Positions 39,701-51,175 of a stretch of DNA of 64,000 nucleotides are shown here, one piece after another; within the stretch, counting starts at the first letter, position 1, and every line of letters starts with the position of its first letter. The position numbers and the translations under genes are program-made. The notes below the pieces were generated by a model. That model did not search any database and was not told where the DNA came from. It saw nothing but the letters and a program-made list of their open reading frames with translations. The stretch is from Rotaria macrura (Eukaryota; Rotifera; Eurotatoria; Philodinida; Philodinidae), in assembly GCA_900239685.1 (NCBI GenBank), contig OENT01000508.1:1-64000 (forward strand), written 5' to 3'.

Positions 39701-42692
39701 ATTACTTTTCGATTTTGATCATATTCCATGGATAAACTCGAATAGGAAATTTTACGATTCGGATTTTCAAAACATACGGCATTGTCAATATAACGTTCTT
39801 CTTCAACATTTAAAAGTGCATTAAGTTCTGTTGCTTTTCGTGTTTCTTCATTTTGCATGTCGAGTTCATTTTTAATTTTACGTCTTTCACGTTCTTCATT
39901 TTCGGCGTGTACTTTTTTTTGTTGTTCTTGATAAGACATAGATACAATAGCTAAGATTAAATTAACCAAATAGAATGAACCAAAAAATATGACAGCAACA
40001 AAATATAGAAAATGATAACGACCAGCTGATTGAAGTACCTAAATCAAAGAGATATATAAATTAATCGAATATTATTTTGAGGTTTTTTCTTGATTTTACC
40101 AATTGATAAAGATTTTCCCAATAATCTTGTGTCATTAATCGAAAACAAGAAAGCATTGCCCAACCGTAACTATCGAAACTGTACGAACAAAAAATGTTGT
40201 TCGAAGAAAAAACCGTTAGGTTAATCTATAATCTACCTTGTATATCCAAAATCAGGACTAGAAACAATGAAAATTCGTTGTATGAAAATTGAGCAAGATT
40301 AAAAATTTACTTTATGCCTCGATCTTTCCAACAGACGTAATTTGCTGGACATCTTCGACTTCCACTTGCATTACCACAAAGAACATAGATATCATCTTCT
40401 TGATACCAATAAACTATTTGAACAAAAAAGAATAATGATTAAAATTTGTATCAACATAAAATAAAACATGATTTTCATCATGTACGAATAATTGCATTTT
40501 GCACCAATAATAACGAATTGATAATTAGTGTGCGTATCGTATGGACTATGATTCGTTCGTGTATGAGTATTATAATAGAATCAATTTTAACTTAGAATAA
40601 ATGTGAAAACGTCAGACTCAAGTCCGAGAGTTATGTGTACTTCAAAAAGTGAATGAGACCAATCAGCCATTCTAGAATGTGTGCAATGGTAAACTTTTTT
40701 GGGAAACCCCAAAACTAGTGGTCATCTAAGACATATCTAGGCATTTGGTTTCTGGATGCAGGTTTTTTGCATTTTCAGGCGATGTTTTGTTACATAGCTA
40801 CGATTTTGTTCAAAACTTATATCAGATTCGGAATCAACGTTAAATACTGAGTCGATTTATATACGTTGTGATTAATTCTGAGAAAAAAGTTTTTTTTGAA
40901 AAACTCCCTGTACCCCACCTCAGGGATTGTTTGGTGAAAAATGACAATTTTTTCGATAACTCAGCAATTTCTTGCCGGCTACTTCTCATCTTCGAACTCG
41001 ACTGAGATATTCATGAGACAATTCTGTACACAAAATTTCAACTCAATCGAATATATTTGTAAAGAGTTATCGTGTAAACGGACGGACACATTGACCGATG
41101 CTAGAGTGTACTCACTTTTTTGAGTACACAAAAATGAAAGTACTTATAGATCTTAGTCAAAGTCCCGAACGTTTAATATACGAGTACATGTCACGGTCAT
41201 AAAGAACTATTAATGGTTTAGTGTTAATTTCCGAAACTATTATATATATTGCTTGTCTAATGATATTCGGTTTCGAAATTATTATGAATATTAAATAAAT
41301 TTAAAGAAAAATGTGTTCGTTAAATCATAATAAATCAAATCTCGACTTACTTTCATTATCGATTTCTTTTAAATAACCTCTATATGACATATTAAATCCT
41401 ACACTTGAATAATTCGAACCATTTAAAAAATGTTCATATGTTGGTACACATTTCTGTCGAAGAACACCCATATAAAGTTGTAGTCCTACCTAAAAATTAG
41501 TAAGAACAATTTATGTGATTTTTGAATTATGATTTCCTCTCTCTCTCTCTCGCTCATTATCGAACCAAAGCAAATATCGAAAGAATAAAACTTGATAAGA
41601 CAGTCACATCTCTTAAACAAATCAGAGATTGTATTAAAGCATCAACGATTGTTTTCAAACCTAAAACAATTAATGCATATAGTAATACTCTATTTGAAGA
41701 AGAAGAAAAGAAATTAACAAATCTACCAGGTACAACTGCAACAGTTTTCAATGCTCGTAATACACGAAATGTTCGTAGTACTGAAACTTTTCCCAAATTA
41801 ACAAAAAATGTGATATAACTAAAACAAAAACGTGTGAACAATGAAATCATGTGAACGGTTCTTATGTCACACATCGTGAATACGTACGCAAGTGTAATGA
41901 CAATAAAATCTAACCAATTCCAAGGATCACGTAAGAATGTGAATTTTTGTAGAATAAAACCTCGTGCAACACATTTTGTCAATGCTTCAAGTGTGTAAAT
42001 TATTGTGAAAACATATCTATGAGCGAAAAAAAAACAAAACAAATTAAATTAGACGTCATAATAAATGAAAAAGAAAAATCAACAAGCCAGTTAAAAGTAT
42101 CATTTACTCATTTGTCTCTGGAACGTTTTTCAATGTCATAAATATACAATTGGTTAAAATCGTTAGCATAACTATGGTACTGAAAAGTGAATGTGTTAAT
42201 ATGCGTATAGCTATACGTCGAAAACAATTAAATGGAGATAATAAAAAACAAGCTCGTGTTGAACTAAATCGAAATATTGTTTTGTTTTGATTAATAACAA
42301 CAAATACCTGAAATAATGAAATGTGAAGTTCATAATGTTATTCTTGAAACGAGACCATGTGTTTCAAGACTTATACATACGTATTCCGTACGATAATGCC
42401 AATCGATTTCTTCGATAGGTTTTCCAATAAGTTCAGCTGGAAATTTACTTTGTAGAACAAGTGGTAATGTTTCACCAACGGCCAATTCTTTATTTGGCGT
42501 TCGTTTCGGACCGATTGGTTCATCGTCGGATGATTTGCTCATACAACGACGTACTTCAATTTCATCTTCGCTTATTGTTTGTCGTTGAAGTCGTTCAGAA
42601 GCTATACGTTCAGCTTCTTCTTGTCGATAACGTTCAATACGTCGTAATGATTCGTGTGTAAACTCGCGAAAAACAATCGAGTTGTAGTCCAT
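27768..42692 (-). CDS. Voltage-gated sodium channel alpha subunit (Nav1/para type), complete
   Basis: Four-domain plasma-membrane Na+ channel that generates action potentials. Thirty coding exons, 5373 nt, 1790 aa, all phases consistent: 42381-42692, 42108-42307, 41888-42016, 41727-41818, 41566-41660, 41351-41489, 40311-40413, 40237-40257, 40100-40178, 39706-40038, 39368-39595, 39218-39308, 38685-38785, 35991-36305, 35781-35921, 35647-35726, 35460-35577, 34188-34394, 33749-34114, 33380-33676, 33046-33315, 32379-32432, 32173-32310, 31978-32091, 31740-31906, 29411-29514, 29248-29349, 28794-29164, 28663-28725, 27768-28310. Selectivity filter is DEKA: D382 (QDYWEN), E829 (CGEWIE), K1243 (TFKGW), A1538 (TTAGW). 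The inactivation particle is MFM (1312-1314) in [19 protein letters not shown]4 has R/K every third residue (R1450 to K1465). The C-terminus has the EF-hand-like domain ([20 protein letters not shown]) and an IQ-like motif ([11 protein letters not shown]). Odd points: S1541 replaces the usual Asp after AGW, and exon 8 is 21 nt. Confidence 0.96.
30190..31525. mobile_element. Foldback (long inverted-repeat) element in a Nav intron
   Basis: About 1.3 kb with a centre of symmetry near 30860. Inner arms 30530-30830 and 30900-31205 are near-identical reverse complements. The outer ends also match in inverted orientation: both carry a G-run, GTGTACC and a C-run, at about 30193-30220 and 31497-31520. 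The middle of each arm (about 30290-30520 and its partner) has diverged or been replaced. It lies in the 2225-bp intron 29515-31739 between exons for DIV S1-S2 and S2-S3. An ORF of 82 codons in the left arm (30429-30677, minus) is probably incidental. Confidence 0.85.
36547..38052. mobile_element. 1.5-kb DNA-transposon-like element with ~26-bp TIRs
   Basis: Terminal inverted repeats at 36547-36572 (ATGAGTGAATTGCAACTTTT...) and 38027-38052 differ at one position. Both ends abut (TA)n tracts, consistent with TA-targeted insertion. An internal inverted pair flanks the middle (GGCGATTATAAG near 37179, CTTATAATCGCC near 37468). Only short ORFs are visible (for example 36874-37068), so it is non-autonomous or decayed. 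It sits in the 2379-bp Nav intron 36306-38684. Confidence 0.8.
39661..39679. repeat. (TA)n microsatellite in a Nav intron
   Basis: About nine TA units in the intron between exons 10 and 11 of the sodium channel. Confidence 0.9.
40611..41133 (-). repeat. Dispersed ~0.53-kb repeat, copy B (MITE-like)
   Basis: Reverse-complement homologue of 14812-15364, within the 937-bp Nav intron 40414-41350. Same terminal hairpins (GTGTACTC/GAGTACAC at one end, a CGGAC/GTCTG-type hairpin at the other). A 14-bp difference near 40683 (copy A has an extra stretch) is the largest indel noticed. Confidence 0.75.
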
Positions 42693-45600
42693 CCTGATTG
42701 TCGACTGTGACTATCTGTTCATACATAGTTTCTTGAACAATGATAAATAAAATGAAATAGAATATTGTTCTTCTTCTGGTTTGACATTAACAATGAAATT
42801 TATACATGTAAACAATATGGAATATTCGATGATAAGATCTCTGTTTAATCTATTGACTTACAGATAGATTATGTTCGACATTGAAACATTGAACAATCAA
42901 CATTAATGATGAAACTAAATCGTTACAGTAACATAAATATAAACATGCAATAAATATGAACGAAAAACGATAAAAGAATGATCGTTATTCTATCTATTTT
43001 CTGAGTAATAGTTGTGTGCTAACGAATTAAATCGATTGATTTTTCTTGACAAGGATGTTACAAATCACGCAACAATGAAAAACTGATTCCTTTGATGATT
43101 ATTATTTCTTTTTCTTTATCTTACACATTCGTTTCTTTTCTTTTCTTTTTTTATTTTTTATCTTAGATCTATTTTAAACAATTGTCATGTGTAGAGTGAG
43201 GAAAAGAGAAAAAGTTAATGACCTTAGGGAATATAATTTTGCTATGATTTTCTAAGTATTTTAGAGAATCAGATGCGACGAATATTGATGTATATTTTCT
43301 TTGTTTCTTTTTCATCAGTCATAGTTTATTAGATCGTGAGTTTTCTTGTTACCAATCATTCATTGTGTGTTATTGATAGTTGTAAAAAATTTGTCACGAT
43401 TACCTATTGAACATGTCTCGTCTACTTAATATTAACATGCATCGAGATTTTTGTCAATATACTCGATAAGGTCATCATCTTCATGCATCGACGCGTGAAA
43501 GCAAAAGAGTTCTTCTTTATATTACAAGTTTTTGTTTTTTCTTGACCGAAAAAGATAAGAAGATTGAGATAGTAAACGACGAAGAAACACAGGCAGTAAC
43601 CGTCGAACTGTCACGCATATGAGCCCCAATGATTATGATGATGATAAAGTGAACAGTCTAAACGTTCCTAAATCGAATTTCTTCATTGATTAGCATATCT
43701 AATAAAATGTCTTGAGTAACAGAACGGAGAACCATGAAAGCTAATGTGAGAGACTAAAGAATGTTTGCTTCGTTTAAATTCAACTTCACATCGTTCAATT
43801 TTCTTTTATAATTCAATATTAAAGTCACGAATACTAACGCAAAAATATTTGACGAAAAGAAAAAAAAAGAACTCATATCAATACAATACAAAAACAACCT
43901 TCATTCTATCAATGAAAAATTTTACATACTATATAATTAATCAAATTTAAAGTTTTTGTTTGAAATGAATCGTTTGATTGATGAGTTGACTTTTAAATTT
44001 TATTTTTCATTCGATAGTTTCAAATTTTAAAAATTTAAGCAATGACTATTGTTCGCAAAAAAATGAATTGTCTTATGTTTATCAAGTGAGTCATAAAATC
44101 AAATCATTAACGATGAAAATTTCATTGTCTTGTGCATGACATTATAATAAATAAATAGAGATTTATTCATCAATCAAACAATTTATTTACATGCATATTA
44201 GAACATTGATGAACTATGCAGGAAAGTGTTCAACACGAATGTCTCCAAAAATCTCACGAGGCCAATTTCCTATTGTATATAAATTAATGTTTATCTTAGA
44301 AATGAAACTAAAAGAGATCATGCATGTATACACATATACTCAATGATTTATTAGACATATTTAACTTCTATTGAAATTTCATAATCATAAAGTTGAATTG
44401 TGACGAGAAAAAAACAACAACACATATCATCTGTATAAATAATTGTCGTTTCAAAAGTAAAATTACATGCCCTCATCAATAATGTATTCATTCATCATAT
44501 AATAACAATTTTCTCTTGATTTAAATCTTCAAAATAAGACTTTGTAATTATATTGAAAATGAAAAATGATATATTGAGTTTCTTTCATCTATGAAAAATC
44601 ATATCATTTGAGTCACTTTATTATATGAACCAAGTCAATCTTTATCCATCTCGAATATCATTCATTCGTACTACGTCTAATTTTTTTTTATTTAACATCG
44701 TAAGTGAAGATAACTTGAATCACGAGATCTCAATGTATAAATATAAACTACACATACACACACACACACGTACTTGTTATTGTCACCACTGGTATGCACT
44801 TATTTCAATATAGCTACTTGGAAGATTTTATGAAGAACCGTCGCGAATGAAGTGTGTAACAGAACTATGAATAAGTCAATAGTATTCGAAAGTTTTGTGA
44901 CGGATGAAATTCGACTCTTGCCTACACTTAATAATTTAACAATGCATTTCTTTCTTATTCCTACTAATCATTGAATAATCATCAGCACTGTTGACGTTTT
45001 GACACATTCTGATTAACAACAAGGTATTGAATTCCCATTAAATTCTGTTTCTTATAGTACTAATTAGGATGAGAAATCAGTCATATGGATTTATTCTTGT
45101 TCTACGATATTAGTACATAAAATGTAATGAGTACAAGCAAACACATACACACAGATATACATATATATATATATACATATATATTAAATAAAACTAATTT
45201 ATATGCGAAAAAAATTGAATGATGCACAGACATGTATAAATCTAGAAAATAAAATATGAAGGAAGTTTTCATTCGATTACCTAATCGTTTCATCACATTT
45301 ATACATCAACACTTCTCTCACACACACACATATATATATATATATATTTGTGCTTTTTTATCTTTCTTTCACTGTCATCAGTTGGTCTGCAAACAAATAG
45401 AAGCCTAAGGATGATAGCACTATTGAATGAATGTTTGACATTCACACAGACGGTGATGGCATCGTTTCTTTAATTGATTGTAATCGCTTTCGTGTGCGCT
45501 TTCGCCTATCATCAGACACACTAAGAGTATGTGTAGAGTATAAAATAAAAAAAAAAGGAAAGAAGAAAGCAGATGATTCTTCCCAACGATCGTATACCAT

Positions 45601-45922
45601 ATGTATTCTGCTTGTGGCGTATCATTTGTTCTTTAACTGACCGTAGTGTATTGAAACTAGTCCGCAATCATCATCAATATTTATATCACTACGTATTTGT
45701 TACGTCTCAGTCGATCAATAAAACACTTCTTTTTCTCGTTTTTCTTTTAACATTAAGAGAAAGTGTTAGAGTAAGAGTAAGATACCGTAGTGAGTCAAAA
45801 TCATCTCTGTAATAGTTTTGGTGATGGGGAAGCCGGACTGTAATGACAGGTATACTTGAGATTCATTTTACAACTCAATGACACTATTCGGTAACGTTAT
45901 TCTATTCTTTTTTTTTTCGTAG
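42693..45922. other. Intergenic, divergent promoter region
   Basis: Lies between the divergent starts of the sodium channel (-) and the four-TM gene (+), so it should contain both promoters. AT-rich, with (CA)n near 44756-44769 and (TA)n near 45161-45184 and 45328-45348. No ORF is supported by phase-compatible splice sites. Confidence 0.5.
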
Positions 45923-45998
45923 TCAACTTTTCGAACGCATATCTTCACCATCAACCATACTAACATCACCACCACTACCACCAGCCATCGATATAGAC

Positions 45999-47053
45999 AT
46001 GAATTGGCAGGCGGTATTAAATCAATCTGATACAAGTATTCAATCGCATGAAAATCAGTTTATTCATCGATTACCTACAAATGGTTACAATGCATCATCA
46101 TACAAAGTTTCAATCGGTCACGAAACAGTAAATATAACAGAAATAGCACGTCATGTTGAACCATCTTCTGATCCAACGGGAAAGATATCATTGCCTCAAC
46201 GACATCGTGCTACTACAACACGGAAAGGTGCTGATATTCTTAGTTTATGCTTCATGTGTCTTGTTTCTGCTTCTCTCATACTTATTGCTATATCTACCAT
46301 GAATTTATTAGTTAAAACAAATTCTAATATGAACAGTGACCTAATTCCACTTATACTTCAATCAGCCAATATTACACCAGGTTTTATATATATGTTTGGA
46401 ACACCAATGTCAACATCAGGCCTCGCATCCAACTTAGTTATTTCTATTTATGATCGTACTATACGTGATTTGGCAACTGTCGTGTGTTTATTAATTGTCG
46501 TACTCAATTGTTTTTGTCTATTAGTATTCAGTATTGAAATTTATCTTGGTTGTAACATGGTTAAAAGTAGAAACAGTTCATATCGGTAAGATTATATTCT
46601 TTTCTTTCTATGTTAATAAAAATTTATTTTTTCATTTTTGTGTTTTTCTATTTTCAGTTTTCTTTTCAGTTCTTCAACATCACGCTTTATTGCTATATGT
46701 TGTTTTTATGCATCAATACCAGCATTAATTCTAGGTAATAATTATTGAAATGAAAACTATTTGATATAAAAATAAAACTGTCTATTCTACCTTTAGTGAT
46801 GTGTTTATTCATCCTATTGAATATGTCATTGATACCAGCCATTATTTCTTTACTTGTTCTTGGTTTGGGTTTAATTTTTATTCTTATTACATTACTAGCC
46901 TATTTTTCAACATGGCAAAATAAGAAATTCTCGAATAAAAACGAAAAAATACCTGGTGTTAAGTCATCTTTATATCGTACTGTTGGTACGACTCAATTGA
47001 GCGAAGACGATATTGATTTAGCAAAAGCTGATGAAATTTCAACACTTGTATAA
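45999..47053 (+). CDS. Four-transmembrane-helix protein, family not recognised
   Basis: Three coding exons: 45999-46585, 46658-46734, 46797-47053; 921 nt, 306 aa, phases agree. An acceptor-like site (TTTTTTTTCGTAG, ending 45922) precedes the start, and the frame upstream of the ATG closes at a stop, fixing the start. Residues 1-79 are polar and probably cytosolic. Hydrophobic helices at about 80-104, 159-184, 205-231 and 234-258; loop 105-158 carries an N-glycosylation site (NIT). The C-terminus is a polar tail of about 48 residues ending DEISTLV. AATAAA at 47127-47132 is a plausible poly(A) signal. The arrangement recalls small four-TM animal families (TMEM221-like or tetraspan proteins) but no signature is decisive; there is no CCG motif of tetraspanins. 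Intron 1 has two in-frame acceptors 12 nt apart. Confidence 0.85.
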
Positions 47054-47594
47054 AAATGTATTTTCATTATTTATTGTTACTATTTCAATATATATATATA
47101 TATATATGATACAAAACGTTTTGACAAATAAAACAATTAAATTTCAAGTTCATTGTCTATTGATTCATTTTCTGGTAATTATATTAAAATGTCACTAAAT
47201 ATCATATCGTTCATAAGTTTATACGTTGTGCATGTTTTTAATATCATACTAGTGATGAATAATTAGGAAAAAACAACTCGACATACTTAGTTATTACGGT
47301 CGATGCATAGAATTTTTATAAAATAGAATATGACATTTGCAAGTATCAATTATTGAACATCGACTTGAAACTAAGAAGAGACTTCAAAATTTCTTTTTTC
47401 TTTTCGGTTGACGTTTTTGTTGTGACTGAAATATGTCAATATATATATACATATAGGTTGAAGAATTTGAATGAGAAAAAAAAAGTTTGAAACTTTCCTC
47501 ATAAACAATTTTCATGTATGTTTACATCTGTACAGCAAAAACATTCTTATTTAGTACTTAAAGTTTTTCCATAGATATTATAATGCTTTTATGA

Positions 47595-47843
47595 CTAAAA
47601 CCTACTATAATATCCCTCTCTAAGCAGAACTCTGAATATGTTCTGTTCGCCTTTTCAAAAGATGATGGGTCAATGAATCGTATTTTGGATGGGAAAAAAC
47701 CTATTGACCGTGCACGAGAAATGAAGTTGGCTAATTACAGATCTCCTATGAGAATAAATGTCGATCCTCCAATTACAACAACAAGGAATCCCTACGGAGG
47801 AATGCTGGAGTTACCTGAGTACAACGATGACTACCCCACGTAG
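47595..47843 (+). pseudogene. Orphan coding-like stretch (possible terminal exon or gene relic)
   Basis: Open for 82 codons up to TAG at 47841-47843. The end reads like real protein (for example PIDRAREMKLANYRSP and NPYGGMLELPEYNDDYPT). Codons such as GGG, CTG, CCC and GAG are commoner here than in the surrounding genes. The only ATG options give 56 aa or less, and CTCTCTAAGCAG at about 47616-47627 could be a splice acceptor. I found no phase-compatible upstream exon and do not recognise the family, so this may be a decayed gene fragment or the last exon of a missed gene. Confidence 0.35.
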
Positions 47844-48539
47844 GAATATGAATCTCTCGTGTACGAATATTTTACTTAAGTGATCAAAATCAAAGAAAAA
47901 TGGCCAACTTCTACAACGAATAAATTGCTATCATAACATAATTCCATGGACTCTTACTTTGTTGTTTTAGTAAATGATGTGAACAAAAAGATCGAATAAC
48001 TATATAGTTAACAATTTTTATATTCATTTTTTCATCAACCAACGACTGTATGGAATCAGTCAGCGAATTAATTTTTTAGTAGTAATCTCATTTTTTTGAG
48101 TTAATTTTGAAAAATCAAGATACTATGTAAACATGATGAGAACTTCTGAAGGTTTTCTACTTACAAAATTATGATGCACTAATTAGTTAAATTAGATTTT
48201 ATATACTAACATGAATTCTATGTTGAACTGCTCAATTTTAATAATTGAACTATTTAAATATAATTAAAAACCCGATATTGTCTATAATTATAATTGATAA
48301 TGAAACTTCTTGAAAATTTCCTTGTATATTCAAGGTTAGAAAAAAAGCACATCACCTTTAACAAACTCATGCTACATTGAGATCCTAGGTTTGTTTTTCT
48401 GTCGACATCAATTAGTATTAACATTGCATCGACACATTTTTCCTTATGTCTATCTGCTCTAAATAAAAGTTAAACAAATAATACGATTCAGTAATAATAC
48501 TACCAACATAAAATATTTCGAAAAACTTCAAAAATGATC

Positions 48540-48540
<1 letters not shown>

Positions 48541-48570
<30 letters not shown>
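48541..48570. repeat. (AAT)n microsatellite
   Basis: About ten AAT units in the intergenic region. Confidence 0.95.
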
Positions 48571-48571
<1 letters not shown>

Positions 48572-49037
48572 CGATGTTACTAGTGTACGTTTTTGTTTGT
48601 TTCTTGAAATCGTGAGCAACAAACACGAAGAATATTAATTCGATAATACGCGAGACAGATAGAACATAGAAAGAAAACAAAAAGAAAAAGAAAAAAAGAA
48701 GAAATATACGAAGCCAAACAGTTATGCATCAGAGAGAAGGAATAGTAACAATAACAACAATATGAATCGATACTGTTTTACGCCGTAGTTCTCTTTTCTT
48801 TCCATCAAACTCGACACACACACACACAGAAACACACGAAACAACAGTAATTACATATAAAGACATATAGAGAAAATGAGTGAGATAATTGTTGAGATCA
48901 TCATGCGCTCAATTACTCTAAAAGCAAAACAAGACGAAAAACAAGCAAAAGCACTGTTATCGTGTACAAAAAGCAATGTTTAAGAACCCACACACACAAA
49001 AGAAAAGAAAAAACAATGAATTCTTTTTATTTATATA

Positions 49038-49064
49038 GATATATATATATATATATATATATAT
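49038..49064. repeat. (TA)n tract abutting a stop codon
   Basis: TA repeat running up to the TGA stop (49064-49066, minus) of the adjacent gene, so it forms the first bases of that 3' UTR. Confidence 0.9.
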
Positions 49065-51175
49065 CAGGTTTTTGATGGATTATGGAAGAATTTCGAAAAG
49101 AATTTTTGTGTTATTGTTCTTATGGGTGTTCGAGATGTTGATTGATTTATTAAGGATTGAGATGAGTTGGATAATACATTTACTTGTTGCTGATCATCTG
49201 TTTTTCCACTTTCACATGATTCTTGTGTGATACTTTCTGTTGTGGATAGACAAGCTATTGAATGTGGTCGTAATGAACATAGTACTGGGGATGAATTTGC
49301 TGATGATGACGAAGATTTTCTATGATGATAAAATCTTGTTAAGGATTTACCGGTTGTATATAAATGATCACGATCGATTGATGGATCAATATCATTAACA
49401 GTTTTATTTGGTGGAGTTACAAACGTTCGTTGTTGTTGTTGTAGTTGTTGATTGTCCAATGTCTCTCGTTTTTTCAATGAAGTCTTTCTTTTTGTTGAAG
49501 TTTGATTTTCATGTGATGATGATGCTAATATAGTTGTATTAGTAAATCGATTTAATCTATGATTTTTATCTAGTGTAGGAAAGGAACGTGGTACTTTTTC
49601 CCCGTCATGACTACGACGAACATGGACTGGATATTGGATATTTTCATTGTGATATCCGTGTGCTATGAGACCGTACTCTTTCACTTGTTGCATTTTAAGA
49701 TCAAGTTCATGTATTAGTGCTTTAGACATTGTTAAATTATCCATGCGAACAGTTGAACAGCAACGCCGAGCTTAAAAAAAAAAGGAACAGAAAAATGAAT
49801 AAATAGTTTCTTTCAAGTTGATTATCTGTCTTTTTTTTCAGTTTTATCTACGTTTAGCATAATTTCTTTCATAATGCTAACGTCCATAAAATCCGAACGT
49901 CATAATAATAACTTCAATATTTGAAGTAAAAATGTCCTAGCATAGCGAAGAACAATATTTTTGTTTTTAAAGCACGTTTGGAAAACTATAGTTTTATGTA
50001 TCGTGTGGGACATTAAGAAAACATTTGCACTATAGAGTAAAAGCATGTCTTGCTGTTTTTTTTTCTATTGATCTTAAGTATAATTTTCTAATTTATGTTT
50101 CAGTCCGTTTTAAGAATGCAACACTTGTAAATCCAGAACTCATTCGACAAGAAGAAGAAAAACAATTTCAGCATTATACAAATTTGTTTTTGTCCTATGG
50201 GTTGCTACATAAGTGCACAGTAATGTTTGAAATACCTTGTCACGTCTATCCCTGTACTACGATCGTTATGTCACGTCTGTCACAAGTGCAATCAAACAAA
50301 CTAGTTCTTAGTTCGTGTACAACTACATTTTAATCATGTAACAAACTCTACATTATGTAGAATAACTAGCTATGAAAAATTTACCGTCGAAATAATTAGT
50401 TATTTCAAATAGTTGAAACCATACGAATTTCTCAATTTCACTTATGTTTGAAAAAATAACAGACCATTTTTTTTATAGATTTGAATAAAAAATTTCATCA
50501 TGATGAAACGATCTTGATGACTCTTCAATCGTGTGTTTTACTAACTATCGTCTCAACATTTTCTGTACATATTGATTATAAAAATAAATCTATCTCGAAT
50601 TTCTATGTAATCACTAAAAATAATTACTCATTGCCAAGAGCGACACTAGGTTCTTTTCAGCAACAACAAAAAACAACAATATCCTCGTCTACATAGGTAA
50701 GATATTTATGCGGATCAGGAAAAAGTGCTGTTATTTGGTTCTATTACACACAAAAAATGCAATGTCACGCTTTTTACATTCTGTCTCGTAATATAGAAAA
50801 CATCGTCAAGTAAAGGTGTCCAAGAAGTATTTATATTATTGTATATGATTTACTCCAGTTGAATATAAACAAATTTTCTGTCGAATAAATGAATAACATT
50901 TTTTGTTTCTTATCGTAAACCACTTGAGAAAAAAATTTGAAAGAATAAAAGAACTTGATAAAAATGGAACTGGTAAATTCTATGTATTTCCCAATGTTAC
51001 TTATTTTGTTTATCAAACTATTAAATGAGAATATTTTTCGTGAACAATTAAAATACGTACGTGTTAAAAGATTCACTTGTCGACGATGACGTTTGTGTAA
51101 TTGTTGCGCTGTTGATTTAATATTATTGTGCGTAAATGATCGATGTTGAACCAGCACTGTGCCGGTAGCAGTCAT
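49064..51175 (-). CDS. Mostly disordered protein of unknown function, two exons
   Basis: Exons 51061-51175 and 49064-49770; 822 nt, 273 aa. The junction C|CT keeps phase 1, giving LLT|PRRCCSTVRMDNL. The 1290-bp intron has GTACGT at the donor and TTTTTTTTTTAAG at the acceptor. The N-terminal part is basic (LHKRHRRQ). A short region that could fold follows (about 48-75, SKALIHELDLKMQQVKEYG, helix-prone). The rest is polar and low complexity: poly-Gln (LQQQQQR-type), poly-Ser, Lys/Arg patches, and a basic C-terminus (RTITQKFFSKFFHNPSKT). No signal peptide, TM helix or known domain. The residue pattern suggests a phosphorylatable cytoplasmic or scaffold protein, but function cannot be assigned. 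The start at 51175 is the most upstream ATG seen in that frame. Confidence 0.75.

Larger units (their letters stand above)
47054..49063. other. Intergenic between convergent genes
   Basis: Holds the 3' UTR and poly(A) signal of the four-TM gene, (TA)n at 47089-47107, the orphan open stretch 47595-47843, an (AAT)n array at 48541-48570 and (TA)n at 49038-49064 touching the next gene. Confidence 0.5.

Noticed and set aside
41522-41818. Plus-strand ORF of 98 aa over the Nav DI exons
   Set aside because: Antisense shadow of exons 4 and 5 of the sodium channel.
50025-50696. Plus-strand ORFs of 102 and 71 aa inside the intron of the disordered-protein gene
   Set aside because: No domain, no phase-compatible splicing between them and nothing beyond chance ORF length; the region is explained as intron.
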